Positions 15,101 through 30,100 of a stretch of DNA of 64,000 nucleotides are shown in pieces. A program made the translations under genes and the position numbers. The notes below the pieces were generated by a model. That model did no database searches. It was not told the origin of the DNA and saw nothing but the letters and a program-made list of their open reading frames with translations. The DNA lies in NCBI GenBank assembly GCA_003260075.1, contig QLIY01000574.1, positions 1-64,000 on the forward strand. Reading direction: 5' to 3'. The DNA comes from Phallusia mammillata. Lineage: Eukaryota; Chordata; Ascidiacea; Phlebobranchia; Ascidiidae. Each line of letters begins with the position of its first letter. The first letter of the stretch is position 1.

Positions 15101-18100
15101 GACACAACGCAACAGCAATATTTACTACAACGTGTTCCAAGATTAATAATGTTTCAATCCGTACTTCGGGTTATGAGGAACTTTATATTTTATGGGCAGT
15201 TTGTCTATTGGTGTAAATTGAGCGATTGTTGATGTGGAATGGATTAGTGACGTTGCAATGAATTTAGTTTCGCCACCTTGCATTTTTGCAAAACTCGACA
15301 CCTAAGTTTGAGGCACATGCGCTTTAGATGAAAATACCCAAAGTTTCTCAGCTGGGACACGATTGTTTGAGTAAACTGTTTTTGCCAAGTTGGCCTTTAA
15401 AATTGCAGAGAAAAAGGGCACAGTTAAACGAGAATATGAAGAAGAAAGCAGGATTTTTTTAACAAATTGGGAGACTTATATTTATTGTTGAGCGTAATGG
15501 CAAGCCATTTTGCCTTATATGCCAGATATCATCAGCGTATTTCAAACTGGCCCGTGGCTCGTACAAGTCAAAATGTGTCATTATTCTGTTGGTGTGCAAC
15601 ATTTGGAATATATCTGGCACAGATATCTGTGTGTGACGAAGGAACATGTGTGCCCATGTGTATAATGTGGCTCTTTGTGGTAACACAATAAAAAATGTGG
15701 CTCTTAGGCTTTGACCGCTTGGCCACCCCTGATATAGTACTGTAAAATATGACATATGATATAGAAATTGGCAATATATAGGTAAGCTACCTTTTTAGTT
15801 TGAATTGATTGTGCTGAGATATTCCTATTAAAAAATTGTGCAGATATATACCAGCACAACTGCAGCTTGCTATACAGGAAATGGATGAGAATCATTTACC
15901 AAAGTTTTCCTTTCACAGTAGAGATGGGATCTTACAAGTACCTTTAACAGCTGTGCATGCTTTGATTTCCCAACAAACTGAATTTAAAAATAAATATTAT
16001 TTAGATTCTTAAAAATAATGGAACTAACAACCTTCAAGTGGCATTGACATGTCAAGTTGTTCACAAAAATGCTTTAATAGTTGCTGTAACTATGTCGAAT
16101 AACTGTACATACTGGAAGGAACTGAAAATTATTTCTTCTGATAACAGGAAGGTGAGCGTTGCAAATGAACAGTACTAACATGGAACTGAATTGTATCTTT
16201 TGTTAGGAAACCAACCAAGATGTGTCTGACACAAAAAGCTCCCATAGTGTGTCGACTACACTGACACAGGGAACTGTGAAATCTGGTACTGCATCTCCAA
16301 GCGGCATCCGTCGAGGGGTCGCCTATTCTGGAAAACTGAAGTTTGGTTTTGACAAACAGAAGAGGTAAGAGTTGTGGTACATAATAAATATACAGTAGTG
16401 GATTATAGTCAATAAATGTGAAAAAATTGGTGTGACTTTATAGCCCAAAAATGGAGATAGGAAACATACATTTTGAGAAGTACAAATAAACATGCAAAAT
16501 TACACAAAACGTGAATGTTTATCAACATCAGTCTGTTTTTAACAAAGTGCAATTTTTTTACGTGATTTTCATGTTACTGTTTTAAAAAGATATTTTTCAT
16601 AGCACAGCACAGAGAAAATGCAAAATGTTTTGCGCACATTCTCTAAAAACTCCGTACTGTAAGTTCTGTAACACCAAATGAATACATAAGGCTCAAGTTT
16701 GTCAAATTTTATTGCAATAAAATAGTTAATTGACTCTTTGTGAGATTTAGCTGATTTCTTATACAACTACAATTTTAATTGCATGCAGATCACCAGAATC
16801 TTTCATTTCGATTCAAATGGAAAAGTGTGGTCCCCGAGATGTGGTGGTCAATGCATTTGTTAAAAAGAAGGAAACATCTGGAATGTTGCTAAAGAAGCCT
16901 GGGGAAATTGAAAAGCTGAAGCGATCACTTATAACAGATTATTGTCAAGAGTATGTTATTTTTGTGGCGTTTATTCTAAATGGTATTGTGCAACAAAAAC
17001 TAAATCTTGTAGTATATTGTTTCAGCTCTAAATTTATTGTCCTGCCAGTGCGCAAGAATAGCACTCACCTGCTGACTATATTTGATTTGTAAAATTTGTT
17101 GTGAAATTTTGAGAGGAATATTAATTTAAGCCCCTTACTTTTTCCAGAGTTTCTTTTCGCATGAGTCTTCATGCTATGCGAGCCCAGATTATAGCTTATT
17201 ATGCAAACATTTTGCATACATTACAATCCTTTCAACCTGTAAGGGACAATTTCTTCATGGTCGGTTTTCCAAACGAAAAAAAGAACAAGAAAGTACAGTA
17301 ATGTGTTTTTTCAATATGTCAACAAAATTCATTGAAATCTATCATTTGTGATAGGATGATGTTCAGGGGATGATACCTGATCCTAAATCTTTGCACAAAC
17401 GACCAAGAAGAGTTTTTTCACCTGATGGAAAGTCTTTTCTTAATGTTTGGTTTATACCACATTTTTCGGAAATTTTGACTGCACATCGAAATTTGGACTA
17501 TGAGGTAATGTATTAATGTCATTTTCAGCAAATACTAACCATGTTGATCTACAGATTTCAAAATGTTTATGTCATATGTCCAAATATACTCAGACTCAAG
17601 AAGAGTCAGTTGTTTAGTTATTAGTGATTTAATAGTTTTTGTGTTTAAAAATGCAGTTTAAAATGCTAGGATATTTTTATGGTCCCTTCCCTGAAGGGGA
17701 CACATATTGTTTTTGTCTATATTTTTTTTTCTTTTTTCTGTCTAACGCGGATTTGTTTCCCTTGTTTACCATAAATCCACACAAGCGTGCATGTGGGGAC
17801 CCATTCGTTTTTGCTTGCAAAAACAATCATATTTGTAGATCAAATGATGTGTATAGTAAATTGGTAAATATCTAACAATGATTGTGCCCTAGTTTTACTG
17901 TTACCAAATCGCATATGCACATGTGTGGGGACCCATTAGACTATGCTTTCAGAAACAATTATGTTATAAAGTACCAGGAAAAAGAAAAGGACCCAATGAA
18001 ATGTAGGTGCCAAATATATATCCATAGTAAATGGTGTAGTGATACATCGTTAAATATGAAGTAGTATATATAAACTGGCAATATATAGGAAAACCACTAT

Positions 18101-21100
18101 TCTAGTTTACTGTTGTGTTTGGTAATTATTGGTCCCCTTCTAAGAATAGAAAATACTACTTTATATATTGTCTGGTGAAGAAATATATGGCAACACACTT
18201 CCAAAGCTGGCTTTATAATTTTGCAGAATCAGCATACAATTTTAACAAATTGGCTCATGATTTCATCTTCCTTACATGACATTGTGTTGTACTTGTGTGC
18301 ACATGCACATATGGGAAGTACTGCTATGGACAAACAAATACTTGAAAAGTATACAGTATCGTCAGATTGGGGTGGATTTGAAGGTGGGTGTTAATGCTTT
18401 TTTTCAAATATTGGTTTACATGTAATTAATGTGTCTGGTTTAAAGGAATTGGATCTGAGTTTCGTGAAATTCAGGAGCAGATAGACTTACTACCATCTGG
18501 ACCACATGTACATACAAAAGATCCACTAAAAGTTGCTGAGTTCTTAACTTTAAGAAAAGAAGCCATGTACATGCAGTTTGAAGCTGCTGTCAGGCACATG
18601 GTCAGGTATGAAAATTTATTTAACTTCACATATAACTATACTTACCATGTGAAGCTAAAGTTGTAAAAAAAATTTTACTTTTACCAAGGGAAACTTTTTT
18701 GGCAATGGAAAATGTTGAAGCTTTTTCAAGTGTCACCATCAACATGCAACATGCATTTTCAAACATGAATTACAAATCTCAGGGAAGTGTGTCATTCATG
18801 CATTTTAATCTTCCACAACCACTTCGTGCAGACAGACAAGACAGTGCCAAACTATTTCCATGGATAAGGTAAGTTTATCACACACAGTAGGCACAACTCT
18901 GAATCTGGCTGTTAAAATAGGTCAAACTTCAAACAATGACTAAGTTAAATGAGATTTGGATAGTCTGTACTTTGCATAGCATGATTATATGTAGGAAGAA
19001 TATCGACCACTATGTTTGACATTAAATGCTATTATATATGCTATTATTCAGAATACATCGAAACAGTCTAAAAAATGTTTTGGATTCACAATCAAGCATA
19101 CAGATTATATGATTCAACAGAATTGTGTGTATTTTTAGCTTCAATAGTTCAAATGGTCCGTACCCTACATCTTACCCCTTTTGCTGGAGAAGTATTGAAC
19201 CTTTACTCCAACTTTGTCTGGCTGGTTTGTCATACACTGATCGTAAAATTGCAAATGGTGACATACTTGGAGTCAACTTGCTTCTGCAGGAAATATTGAA
19301 AAGTGGAATTGCTCCACTACAGTGTTTACATGGTATGACTTGGCACTTTTGATATAATTAACAATGTAAAATTTTTTGATAATGTTATTGACATTAGGTA
19401 CTGCTGATGAAATGCCTAAAGGGTATTTAATGTTGGTTCATGTGGGAAAAGAAAAACCACAATCAAGTACTGGAAAAAAGGTAAAGTCGGTGTTTTTTAT
19501 TTTATTTTAAACAGTTTAAAAGTTGACGGAGCTACAGTAAAACTTTTTTTGTAAATATTTGTTTAAATCTTTGCTAGAAGGATGCAAGTGACGACACAAC
19601 AAAGGAGCAAAAGAATTTTAATGTTTTAGAAGATATCCAACCCCTATGTAAACTTCAACAGCCAATTGAAGCTTACAGGTAAGATCTTGTTATATTTGTG
19701 CTTGGTTAGCACTAAACCATTTCATCATTTACATGTTTTACATGAAGGTTGTCAAATACATTTCTTAAGCTATGGGGCCAGCTTGAGATTTTGAAAGATG
19801 ATTGGGGAAAAAACAAATTACAGGTACAATCAATTGAGACACCATTTCTGTTCAGGTACATAACAACTTTTTCAAAAATATGGTTTTCATATTTTAGTTA
19901 TTTTTCCAAAAGACTGTCCAAGATAGATATATTTAAAGATAAATGACTAATTCAATAAAACTGTGATGTTTTGAAATAAATAAACAGTATTACTTTGAAA
20001 CAAAAAAATAAGCACCTGTGATAATTAGAATGAGACCTTAAAAGCAGTGTTTCTCAAACTTTTTTTACATCACTGCACTGCTCTGAAACAACAATTTTCG
20101 TAAACAATATTTTCTATTTTCTTATTTTTATCTTGTTTCTTTTAATATATAACAATCACAATAACAAAACTTAACTCACAACCTTTTTGTGTGCCTTGCA
20201 GAGAGTTACAACATATTTTTCGTGCCGAAATAGTCTTGCCAGTTTTCACTTCTATGGCAAGACAAATGGGTTATTTGGATGAATATGATGATATTTCAAA
20301 AGATGAAGAACCTGTAAAATTGCCACCACATGCAACTGAACTTGCAGTGAAAGCACGTTTGGTAAATCGGTTGATAAACAGGGTTTTACTTGTTATGTTG
20401 TAAATAAAATGCCTTGTCTCTGCTATTGGAGCTTCATTATTGGTAAAGACCTGATATTTTTAAAACAGCTTATCAAATTGTTGGAAATACTGGAGTGCAA
20501 AATGATCACTGAAGTCCGTCAAAGGTTGAGCCGAGAATACACCCTGGTTTTGGCAGAAAGATCAAGAGAAGAAAATGCACTTCCAACTGATATCTGGCGC
20601 CACTCAATGGGAGAAAATGGAGTGAAGGAAAATTTTACAGTCAGTCGGCCATCAATTGTAGAAGACTTTTTGCAAAAGTAGGTTTAGCGATGTACTTATT
20701 ATGCTTTTTAAGTTCTTGTGAACTTTTGTTATGCAGTTGTATTCCATTTTTATCAGACTTCTCTCTGAATGTCAAACTCAAAATGGAAGTGTTACATTTG
20801 ACAAAAAGCACTTGGAGTTATGTATATCAGATCTTGGATCCAGTGTTATGCAGAGGTTACTAGTTTTTTGCATCTTTTTCGGTTATTTTTGTGAACAATT
20901 TTTTTTGTTCTGTCTAACATAGGTCATATCCCATGTTCTGGTCTGAGAAAAAAATGGTTTGAACTAATTTAAATCTACACTTAATAATCATTAGCATCAA
21001 GCTGTGCATTGCAAATTTGATATGCGTCCTCAAAACATGAAATTTTGAAAACAACTATACTGTACTTTTCCGAATACATTTTAGTTTTATGAAACATGTT

Positions 21101-24100
21101 TAAACTGTTTCAAAGATGGCTTTGGTCATCCAGGCCAATACAATGCTATACTTGAATTATGAATAGTTCATGGTACCTAAAAAGCCCCAAACTTGCATAG
21201 AAAACTTCCAATGAAAACTTATGCAATTTTCATTTATTTGCTTCTTTTTTATGACTTAAATATGCTAGTGTTGTAATGCACGATTATATAGTGTAACTTT
21301 ACTGTAGTACCCAAAAGTTATTTTACCTGTCTGACATATTTCTGCTCGCAGAAGCAACAATGTGGCAAATATCTTGCCCATTTTTTTGTTTTTTTCATAT
21401 ACACTTGACATTAATTTTCACTTGGCTATTTTGTAAAATGGAATAATTGAAAAGTTATCTATCTTGATTTTAAGTACTTATGTTTGTTTTATTTTTTGTT
21501 TAAAGAGAAAGAGAAAACTATGAAAGTTATGCTATGTACTATGAAAGTTTGTTAAGACACTACCACCATTTGCTGTACTTGAAAGAACTTGAAACAAAAT
21601 CTTTGTGTGGAAACTCATCTACTAATGCTGATGAATTTTCATCACAGGTATAATGAATTCAGTGCAATTAACTGTCATACATTATGCAATATTTTTCCAT
21701 TATTAGTTTCAATTGGCTGACCGAAGTCATGAGTTGATTTTGGAAATCACTGCTCTGCGAGCAAAAATTGCTGAAATGCGGGATGAAAGTCTGGTGATGG
21801 ATCAGGACATCAGAGATGATGTGAAACAAGATTACCAGGCATGTATTTGAGAAACTAAAGTTGCCATGTACGATAGGCAATATATACAACTATTGCAGTA
21901 AATACTGGCACTTATGTTGGAAAATTGATAACAAATTGTACAAAAAAACAATTGCACCTCTGTGCAGCATATTAACTTCGTTGAATGTAAGGCAATGGAG
22001 GGCCTGATTGGTGGATATTGGTTAAATGTGCTACAGTTAAACTGCCATCAACCATTATTTGACTTGGCCTGGTAAGAAAGTGTTAGGAACCAAAAATCTA
22101 ACCCATTATGTCAAGGCAAGAGAGTTTTAGCCGAACAACAATATCCCGAAAGAAACTGTGCCAATAAAATTATTTACAACATAGTTACAGTCGTAATCTT
22201 TATGTATTTTTTAAAATAGATTGAGAGTGAAATAGTTGTGTAAGCAGCTTTTTATTAAATTTTAATTGGTGTGTTATAGATCTTATAAATCATTTTTAAT
22301 ATTTTTAGATATGATGGATAGATATTTGTCAATAAAACACAAAAAATATTGTTTTGGGGTAAATTTGTTTAATTCTATTACATTCTGTATGCAGGATTTG
22401 GTTCAAAATCTGTTTGAGGTGTGTTTTCAAATGAAAGCAAGGCTGTCACAATGCCACTTAACAATCCATGATGATATAAGATCATTAGTCGGCGAAACAA
22501 GAAAAGATGCTATGAAATCGCTTGGAAAGTTAAAAAGTGAATCTCCTTCATCAACAGCTGAAGAGCGACTTAGGACAATTGATGCAAAGGTAGTTTTTAA
22601 CTTTTGTTTTACCCAAGTTAATTTGGGTCACAGGAACATAGAATACTTAGCTCACCTATGATTGGGGTTTAGGATGTAGTGTACAACAAAACAGCCCCCC
22701 CCCCGGGTCACAGGAACATAGAATACTTAGCTCACCTATGATTGGGGTTTAGTAGTGTACAATAAAACATAATTTGGGTAAAAATTTAGTTTGGGGTGCA
22801 ATATAAAATGAAATTTACAAAGTTGGTCTTGACCATAATATATTAAAGGACTACGAAATATTTTTTTCAGTACATATGATATAAGTGATAAAAATGAACA
22901 TAAAATGGAAATTAGGCACACAAAACAATTTACAACATACTCAACCCAAAAGTCAAGACAACTGTGCAAATAATTCTGCAAATATTAATGTCTTAATGTA
23001 GACGAGTCTCAGACTAAATGTTAAGAAACATTTTGTAAACTTTGATGGTATTGCTGTCATCAGCAATAGCGATATTTCCATCTGAAAATACATTTATTGC
23101 ATGTGGGAATGAAAGGCCATCTTCCTTAGTAAGAATTTGACCAAGGAAAGTTTCTCCAGATGGAGAAAATAATGAAATTCGGTTGTTGCATTCGTCCACC
23201 ACATAAATTCTAAAAATGTGTATATTGTTAGAGATTTATTACTCTCGTTTCTGCTGCAAGCATTGGTTTCCTGAAACTGTTTAATCTTAAGTATTTGTTT
23301 GTTGAAATTTAAACTTTTTTGTCATTCAACCAAAGCCAGACCTTTTCTTGTTTTGTATTTTAAACAGGTTTTCTGGCAATAGAAACATAATTGTGATGTT
23401 GTTATCTATTTTTTTACTCCATAGACTTAGTGGTAACTCTGTTAGCCACAAATAGGAAAAAAAATGTATTTCATTGTGGTGTGTCTATTTCTGTTGTAAA
23501 TAGCTAGCCCAAGCAGTTACTCCAATAGCCAAACCTTTTTATCCCGCCAAACAATCACATAGGCAACAAGTTAGCTTGTGTGGGGTGCCATGCCTTAAAT
23601 TATTGATACAATCATGTCAAAAAATTTGGCTATGTTTAAAATATTTGGTAAATATAGACCTTTTTCAAAATAGGCCACACTGTATGTAATATGGTAACAC
23701 GGTGAAAACCACAACAGTTTGAACGTTTCTCATTGAAAAATGTATGCATTTGCAAGTACCTGTTAAAAATATCAACAGCAACGCAACTTGGGTATCTGAA
23801 TTGCCCCCTTCCAACACCAAAAGTCCCAAATTTACTGCACACCTTTCCCATTTTATCATAGATTTTTACACAATGTCTTCCATAGTCTGGAACTATTACC
23901 TGCACACATTAATGAAAAAGATTTACATGCAATTTGGAATGGTAAACATCACAAAACACAGTTGGAATAGGGGATTGAAAGCAATGGCTATTAAAACGTA
24001 TATTTTGGTTTATTTCAGATTTTGTCATTAGTTTACCTGGTCATGTTGATTTACTGCAAATCTTCCCTGCCAGGGTGATTTTCCCAGTGCATCCCCACCA

Positions 24101-27100
24101 GTTGAAACATTGCTAATTTTTTTGCTTTGATTGGTCACAATGATATTTGCATTTTCAATATCAGCCATAATGATGTTTCCATTTGAGTCAAATGTTACCC
24201 CACCCAATCTTCCAAAATCATGATGGGGTCCTACTTGGCGGATGAGTTCCCCACCAGATGTCCAAACTGTCGCATACTTTCCACAAGTAACTGCAACCTG
24301 GTTTAAACATAAAAATACTGCATCCAAAACCAACTAGGGTCCATGACCTGGTGTCCTTAAATACTTTACCCAAGGACTGGGATGTCTTATTATGCCTATT
24401 ATTTGTTTGTTTATTTGATTTTTATGCAATATTTAGTTTTTACACTTTGGAGAAATGGGGACAATTTTGTTGGAGCAATGTCACTTAATTGTTTTGATAA
24501 GGGCAACACAAGTGTTTGAGATGGGATTAAAACTGATAACCTTGACAGTACATGATGGTTTTTACCGCTTAGCCATCTAATTATCAGATTAAAACCTGAA
24601 ACAAATCTTAATTTCACTTTGTTTTTTTCTTTGGTAGACACTTGACATGAAATATTTAATGCATTTGGATGAAACTTTCACAGGGTACCAAATTTAGGTT
24701 TTGATTGTTGTGTTTAACCCTGTAGCTCCCCTGTAGTCCATTAGCCCCCTCATAAGGAAAACAAATTAAACCCTATCCGAATTAGTTACAATTTTGATGG
24801 TTTGTGGAATACACCACTTTTTAGTGTCAATTGGTGTATTTCACCATGTACCACACCCATTTACTTCATCTGCCCTTTAAAAAGGGCAAACTTTCTGAAT
24901 TTGATGAGTGTTTCTTAACAAAGGATTAGTTGCTGTTATTATAATTATGCAGCAGTTTTTGGCCCAGAAGGTTCAGCAGGGATGTAACAAAGTAAAAACA
25001 CATTTACTTATTGGCTCACCTGTTTTCCTGTTGGAGATACAGCAATACATTTTGGTTTTAGTGTGACACCTTGAATGCATGTTTTGAATGTTCCCATCAG
25101 TTTCGAAGTTTTTCCATCATGAATTTGTACTCTATAATTTTGCATGTCACAAATCCATATTGTATCATCATTACCAATTGTAAATTCTGGAAGGGATCCA
25201 AAAGCCTGAACTTCTTCACAAGTACTTCCTGTTTTTTTACTTTTACCTATGCTGCAACACATACAAAAATGCATTTTATTATTTTTTAAATAAACTGGTA
25301 CACAGTACTATTATACATACCAGTACATCAGTTTGGCTGGAGTTTTTTGTAAATTTGTTTGTATTGTAGTTAAATTCAAACTGTGTCTCACTGATTTTAC
25401 AGGAGTTTTTTCCATAATAGCAATCTGTGTGTCATTTTGGTCACTTGTTGATTCTGCCCTGTGTAATGGCATTTCAACATGCCGATTTGTTTCACTAAAA
25501 AAATTTGACAGTTGTTCTGGATTTTTAACTTCGTTTTTTAAATTGTCATAGTTGTGGCTTCCTGGTAATGTAGACCTTTCAATGCTTGAAGATGAAAAAC
25601 TGTCACTTGAAAAAGAATCATGAGATTCATCTGTGTCTGATGCATTACCATTAATAGCCTTTCTTCTGTTAACAACCATTGCCATAGCTCTGTTCATGGT
25701 TTGGGTTTCAATGTTTGAAAACTGCAGTGGTGTGCATGGCATCACTTGCTGAGAAGTACAGGATAACCCATCTGCAGTTTCTAAGTTTGAGGCCTCATAA
25801 AAAGGTATTTCGTCATAAATACAGTCTTCCTGGTTTACTGCGTTTCTAGGAGTGGTATACTAGAGAAGAAATCCAAGGTATTATGTTAAAAATGTTGTTG
25901 CTGTTTTTAAAAAGACAGTACTTACTTTGTTGTCAGCATCTGGTGGAATATCATAAATTGGTTCATCTTCACTGTTTAAGAGTTTTTCTTCATGTACTTT
26001 AGCTTTTTCATGCACTTCTTCTTGTACAGCAACAGTTTTTGAAGTCAATGAACCCAACTCTTCTGCTAATTCACCATATTTATAACCTTCAGTCCGAAAA
26101 TGTGTCTGTCAGATGGTTGGCAAATAGTTACAAACATATCAAATATTGTTTTAAGTTTGTGGGGCACAGTAAAAACTTACAAAGCATCGGTATCTTTTTT
26201 GAACTTTTTTGGGCAATTTTTTGTTTTCACTCTTACTCATAGTGTCCCACACCATCTTTTTAAAATTATTTAAATCCAGTGGTGCACCTCCATTTTCCAG
26301 TATTCTAGTTGCTACAGAACAGCATTGCTTGACCAGTTGTAAGCTTTGCATCTGCATTTCTATGGCAGTGTTGGCTTTCTGTTAAATTTACATAAAAGTA
26401 TATTAAATATTTAAAAAAAATAAGTTTGCTGTAACAGTGCAAACACAGAAATTTTTGTGGGTGTGTTTTTAAATCGAAATTGGAAAAGGATTCACTAAGT
26501 ATTTCTAGCCTCCAGGCACATTGTTAAGATGTGTTTTTGATATCCGCCCAGCCATTATGTTGTTTTGTGCAAATCACAAAATTGCATTCTTACCCATTTG
26601 TGAAAATTGATGCACTTTAGCCAAATTATAGGCGTGGACTACATTTTCTGCAGTTGAATTTTACTTGAACTATTTACCAATAGAAAAAAAGAAAATATAT
26701 ACAATGCAGAAAATAAACACATAATTGCAAAGTAACATGATCAAAGAAAACCTGATTTAAACTGATGTATATGATATACAACTGATATATTTGCATTTAC
26801 ACATATTTTATTGAATTCTAGGTTTAATGTCTTTTTATGTTTATAATCACCTCTACTGTTGCAAAATCCTTTTCAAACAACATGTCCAGCTCCCTCATTA
26901 AATGAGTTTGTTGAGAACGAATAGCAGAAACAAATAGGTCACTGGCATGTTCTATTTGTTTTTCCAAAACTGTTTTTGAATCATTGATATGTTTTTCATA
27001 TTCCTGAACTTGCTTTGTCTGAAAATTAATAGTGATATTTTGTTTGTTTAACTCTATTAATTTGTGGCTTACCTGTAACTTGCACTTTTTCATTTTCTCT

Positions 27101-30100
27101 TGGGCTGTGTTAAGAACCCTTTTTATTTCAACTTTTTCTTTAGTGAAGGAAACAATGTTTATGGTCATATCTTCATCACCATACATTGTTATACAGCCCG
27201 GTTTCATTGGTGTTTTAACATTTGTACTCCTCGAATTGTTTCCTCTGTGAATTATTTTGTTTATTGTGTCAACATCAGGTAGTTCTTGTAGTGTGTTTTG
27301 GTGCCAAGATGTAACAGTTTGACAAACTGAACATTTAAGCACCCACATCTCTGGAAAAAGTGCTTTAATACCAGTTTGTGTAATAACGTTAGGAAACAGA
27401 AAAATGCAACCAACCTGATTCTGTGTGCTTGGTTTTAAGCAAAATCAGACATCGTTGACAAATGGAATGAAAGCATTGAAGTTGCTTTATTCGAGTAGAA
27501 ATCTCCTTGCAGATCTGACATGACAAAACTGCTTGCATCATATTTTCCATTACCTGATTTGCCACTGGTAAAGTGTAGTGTTTGTCCATTTTCACCGATG
27601 ATTGAATATAGTTTTTGACTGCTCTTTGAAGTAAAACCTCAGAAGACACGAAAGAGTTACCAATTACAGTAGATGCTCTTGGTACATCTACACAACTGCT
27701 TTGATGTCCAATTTCACTTTTCGCATATCCTATGTACTGAGGCTGGTGGTACGGAATACCAACTTCACTTCTTGTGTATGACAGTTCCCCTTAAATTTTA
27801 AAAGCAGTTGTACTGGTTAACTTCTGATATTTCTAGACTGTTACAATTTGCTGATTTTGGGGAATTAATGCGTCATTACTCACCGCTATGTGTTGTCTGG
27901 CCCTGAGGCTTAATTTGTGACGCTATTAAAAGGTGAAACATTTCAGATGTGTTTACTAAGTTATGATGTTTAATTGCTTCATTGCCTGAATTGCTATTAC
28001 CATTAAATTAATTAAAAAACCCAATTTGCCTTCCATTACTTAAAAAACTGATCAAATTGTATACAAACCTGTATCCATTTTTCCGATTCTTTGAAACATT
28101 CTGTCAGTCTCACAACTGAAAAAATACTATAACTTACTAGTTTCTAGTTGAAAATCTTATGTTTATACTTTGCAACACATGTGCATCGAACAAACTTTGG
28201 AACTGACTTGCAGTCAAGTTTTAAGGATATATATAAAAGTGGCTGTCCCATATGCCCCCAGGCTATCATACTGTTTCTGAATCTATTCAATATGTTTAAT
28301 CACAATCCTTTTTGTGGCCTTAAAAAAGTTGGAAAAAGGACTTGTTTGTTTAATACAACTATTCTCAAACTATCATTTAGGACAGGAAAATTGCAGTAAT
28401 GCAGCAGGATCAATATGAGCTGAACATGTTGCTGAGCAAACTGACTGCTTTAAATCATTGGAAACAAACAACTACAAATTGCAGATACAAAGCTGCATTA
28501 GAAAAATTAAAACATGATGTCAACAGGTCAGGGATTGCAGGATGTTTTATGATAAATGTTTGCTGCAAAATGCATTTATGATGTAAATTTGTTTGCAGTT
28601 ATTTTTTATTCAAGGAAGTTTATGTACAGTGTATCTATTTCCAAATGTTTTTTGTGCAGTATTGCTATATTTTTTTATTTTACTCTTGTTAAGGACCCGC
28701 CTGGATTGCATGGGAAAGCAAATGGTTGCGAAAGAAGAGACTGATTTGTTCAAAGAAGAACTGGCATCTGTCCGACAATCCCTAAATGATTCAGAAAAAA
28801 AGCTTAAAAAAGCACATCAGCGAATAGAAAGAGAGATGAAAATGCAAAAGGAAAAAGAATATGAGGAGCTACAGGAACAAAAGAACAGGTTACTTGTCCA
28901 ATTTTATTGACATTTTGGCCCGCAATTTTTTTTCTTAGGTCAATAATAATACGGTTATGGTTTGCAGACAACAACTAGAGCAAGCTAGACAGCGTAATAT
29001 GAAACGACTTGCTATTGAACTGGAAGAGAAAAATACACGCCTTCGTCACATGACTGTTGATTTAGAGCGTAGTGCACAGATAGAACACAATCAACAGTCC
29101 AAAGTTCAAAGGTAAATTTGGCACAAACAATAATGTTTCTTATCTGATCCACTGTTCTTCATGCACAGGAGCCTAAAGCAAATGCACGCTCAGCTATCAA
29201 TGGAACGGAATTTAAAGCTTGATGCATTTGATCGAGTTGATTCACTTCAAGCTCAAGTTATGGAAACGGAAAGGGATGTCACAGCACCTTTAATCGCTTC
29301 ATCTGCTGTTAGTCCAGGTATTTTGGTTTTTATATTGAAAACCTAACATTGTTTAACAGTTATAAACCAATAAATTGATTTTATGTTAAAGCTGTTTCAA
29401 GACTTGCATTTAATCGAAGTCGCCCTTCTTCGTCATATAACTCAGTCAAAACACCAAGTGTCAGGGTTCGCCCAATGAGTTCTGTTTCTGGACATAATAA
29501 AGGTCAAATAGATGCTGTGCTTCCTAGGAAAAGGCCTCAAACGGTAATATTAGCAAGTTTAGTTGGTCTGTTATGCAACAATTATTTAAACAGAAACTAA
29601 CATGTAACTAGAATAGTGGTTTTCCTATATATTGCCAGTTTATATACTACATCATATTTAACGATGTATCACATATACCATTTACTATATTTATAATGGA
29701 TACATATATATGGCACCTACATTTTATTGGGTCACTGTCTTTTTCCTGGCACTTTATAACATAATTGTTTCTGCAAGCATAATCTAATGGGTCCCCACAC
29801 ATGAGCATATTCGATTTCGTAACAGTAAAAATATTGCACAATCATTGTTAAACTGGAATAGAATTAGGATTCCGCACATAGCGTTCCCTGGCGCCATTAA
29901 GTTTCTACATCCCAACAATATGATTGCTAAGCTGGGCTTTTTATGTCCAAACCTGTTCTGAAACAGCTTTATTAACGCTTTCAGTTTGAGAAGTCATGTT
30001 ACACAGGTGTAACACATCAGGCTGTGTTGTCGCTCTGCGTTTCGGAACACGAATAAGTTGACGTACATTAACGTTTACAGCGCAATATAACTAACATCTT

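Noticed and set aside
14793-15739. Clean 8-bp target duplication for the element at 14801-15731
   Set aside because: TACAAGTA and ATATAGTA agree at only four of eight positions, so I report the inverted ends but not a confident duplication.
27100-27350. B-box zinc finger after the RING in the NHL protein
   Set aside because: The region after KCSVC has only isolated Cys and His residues and no B-box spacing.
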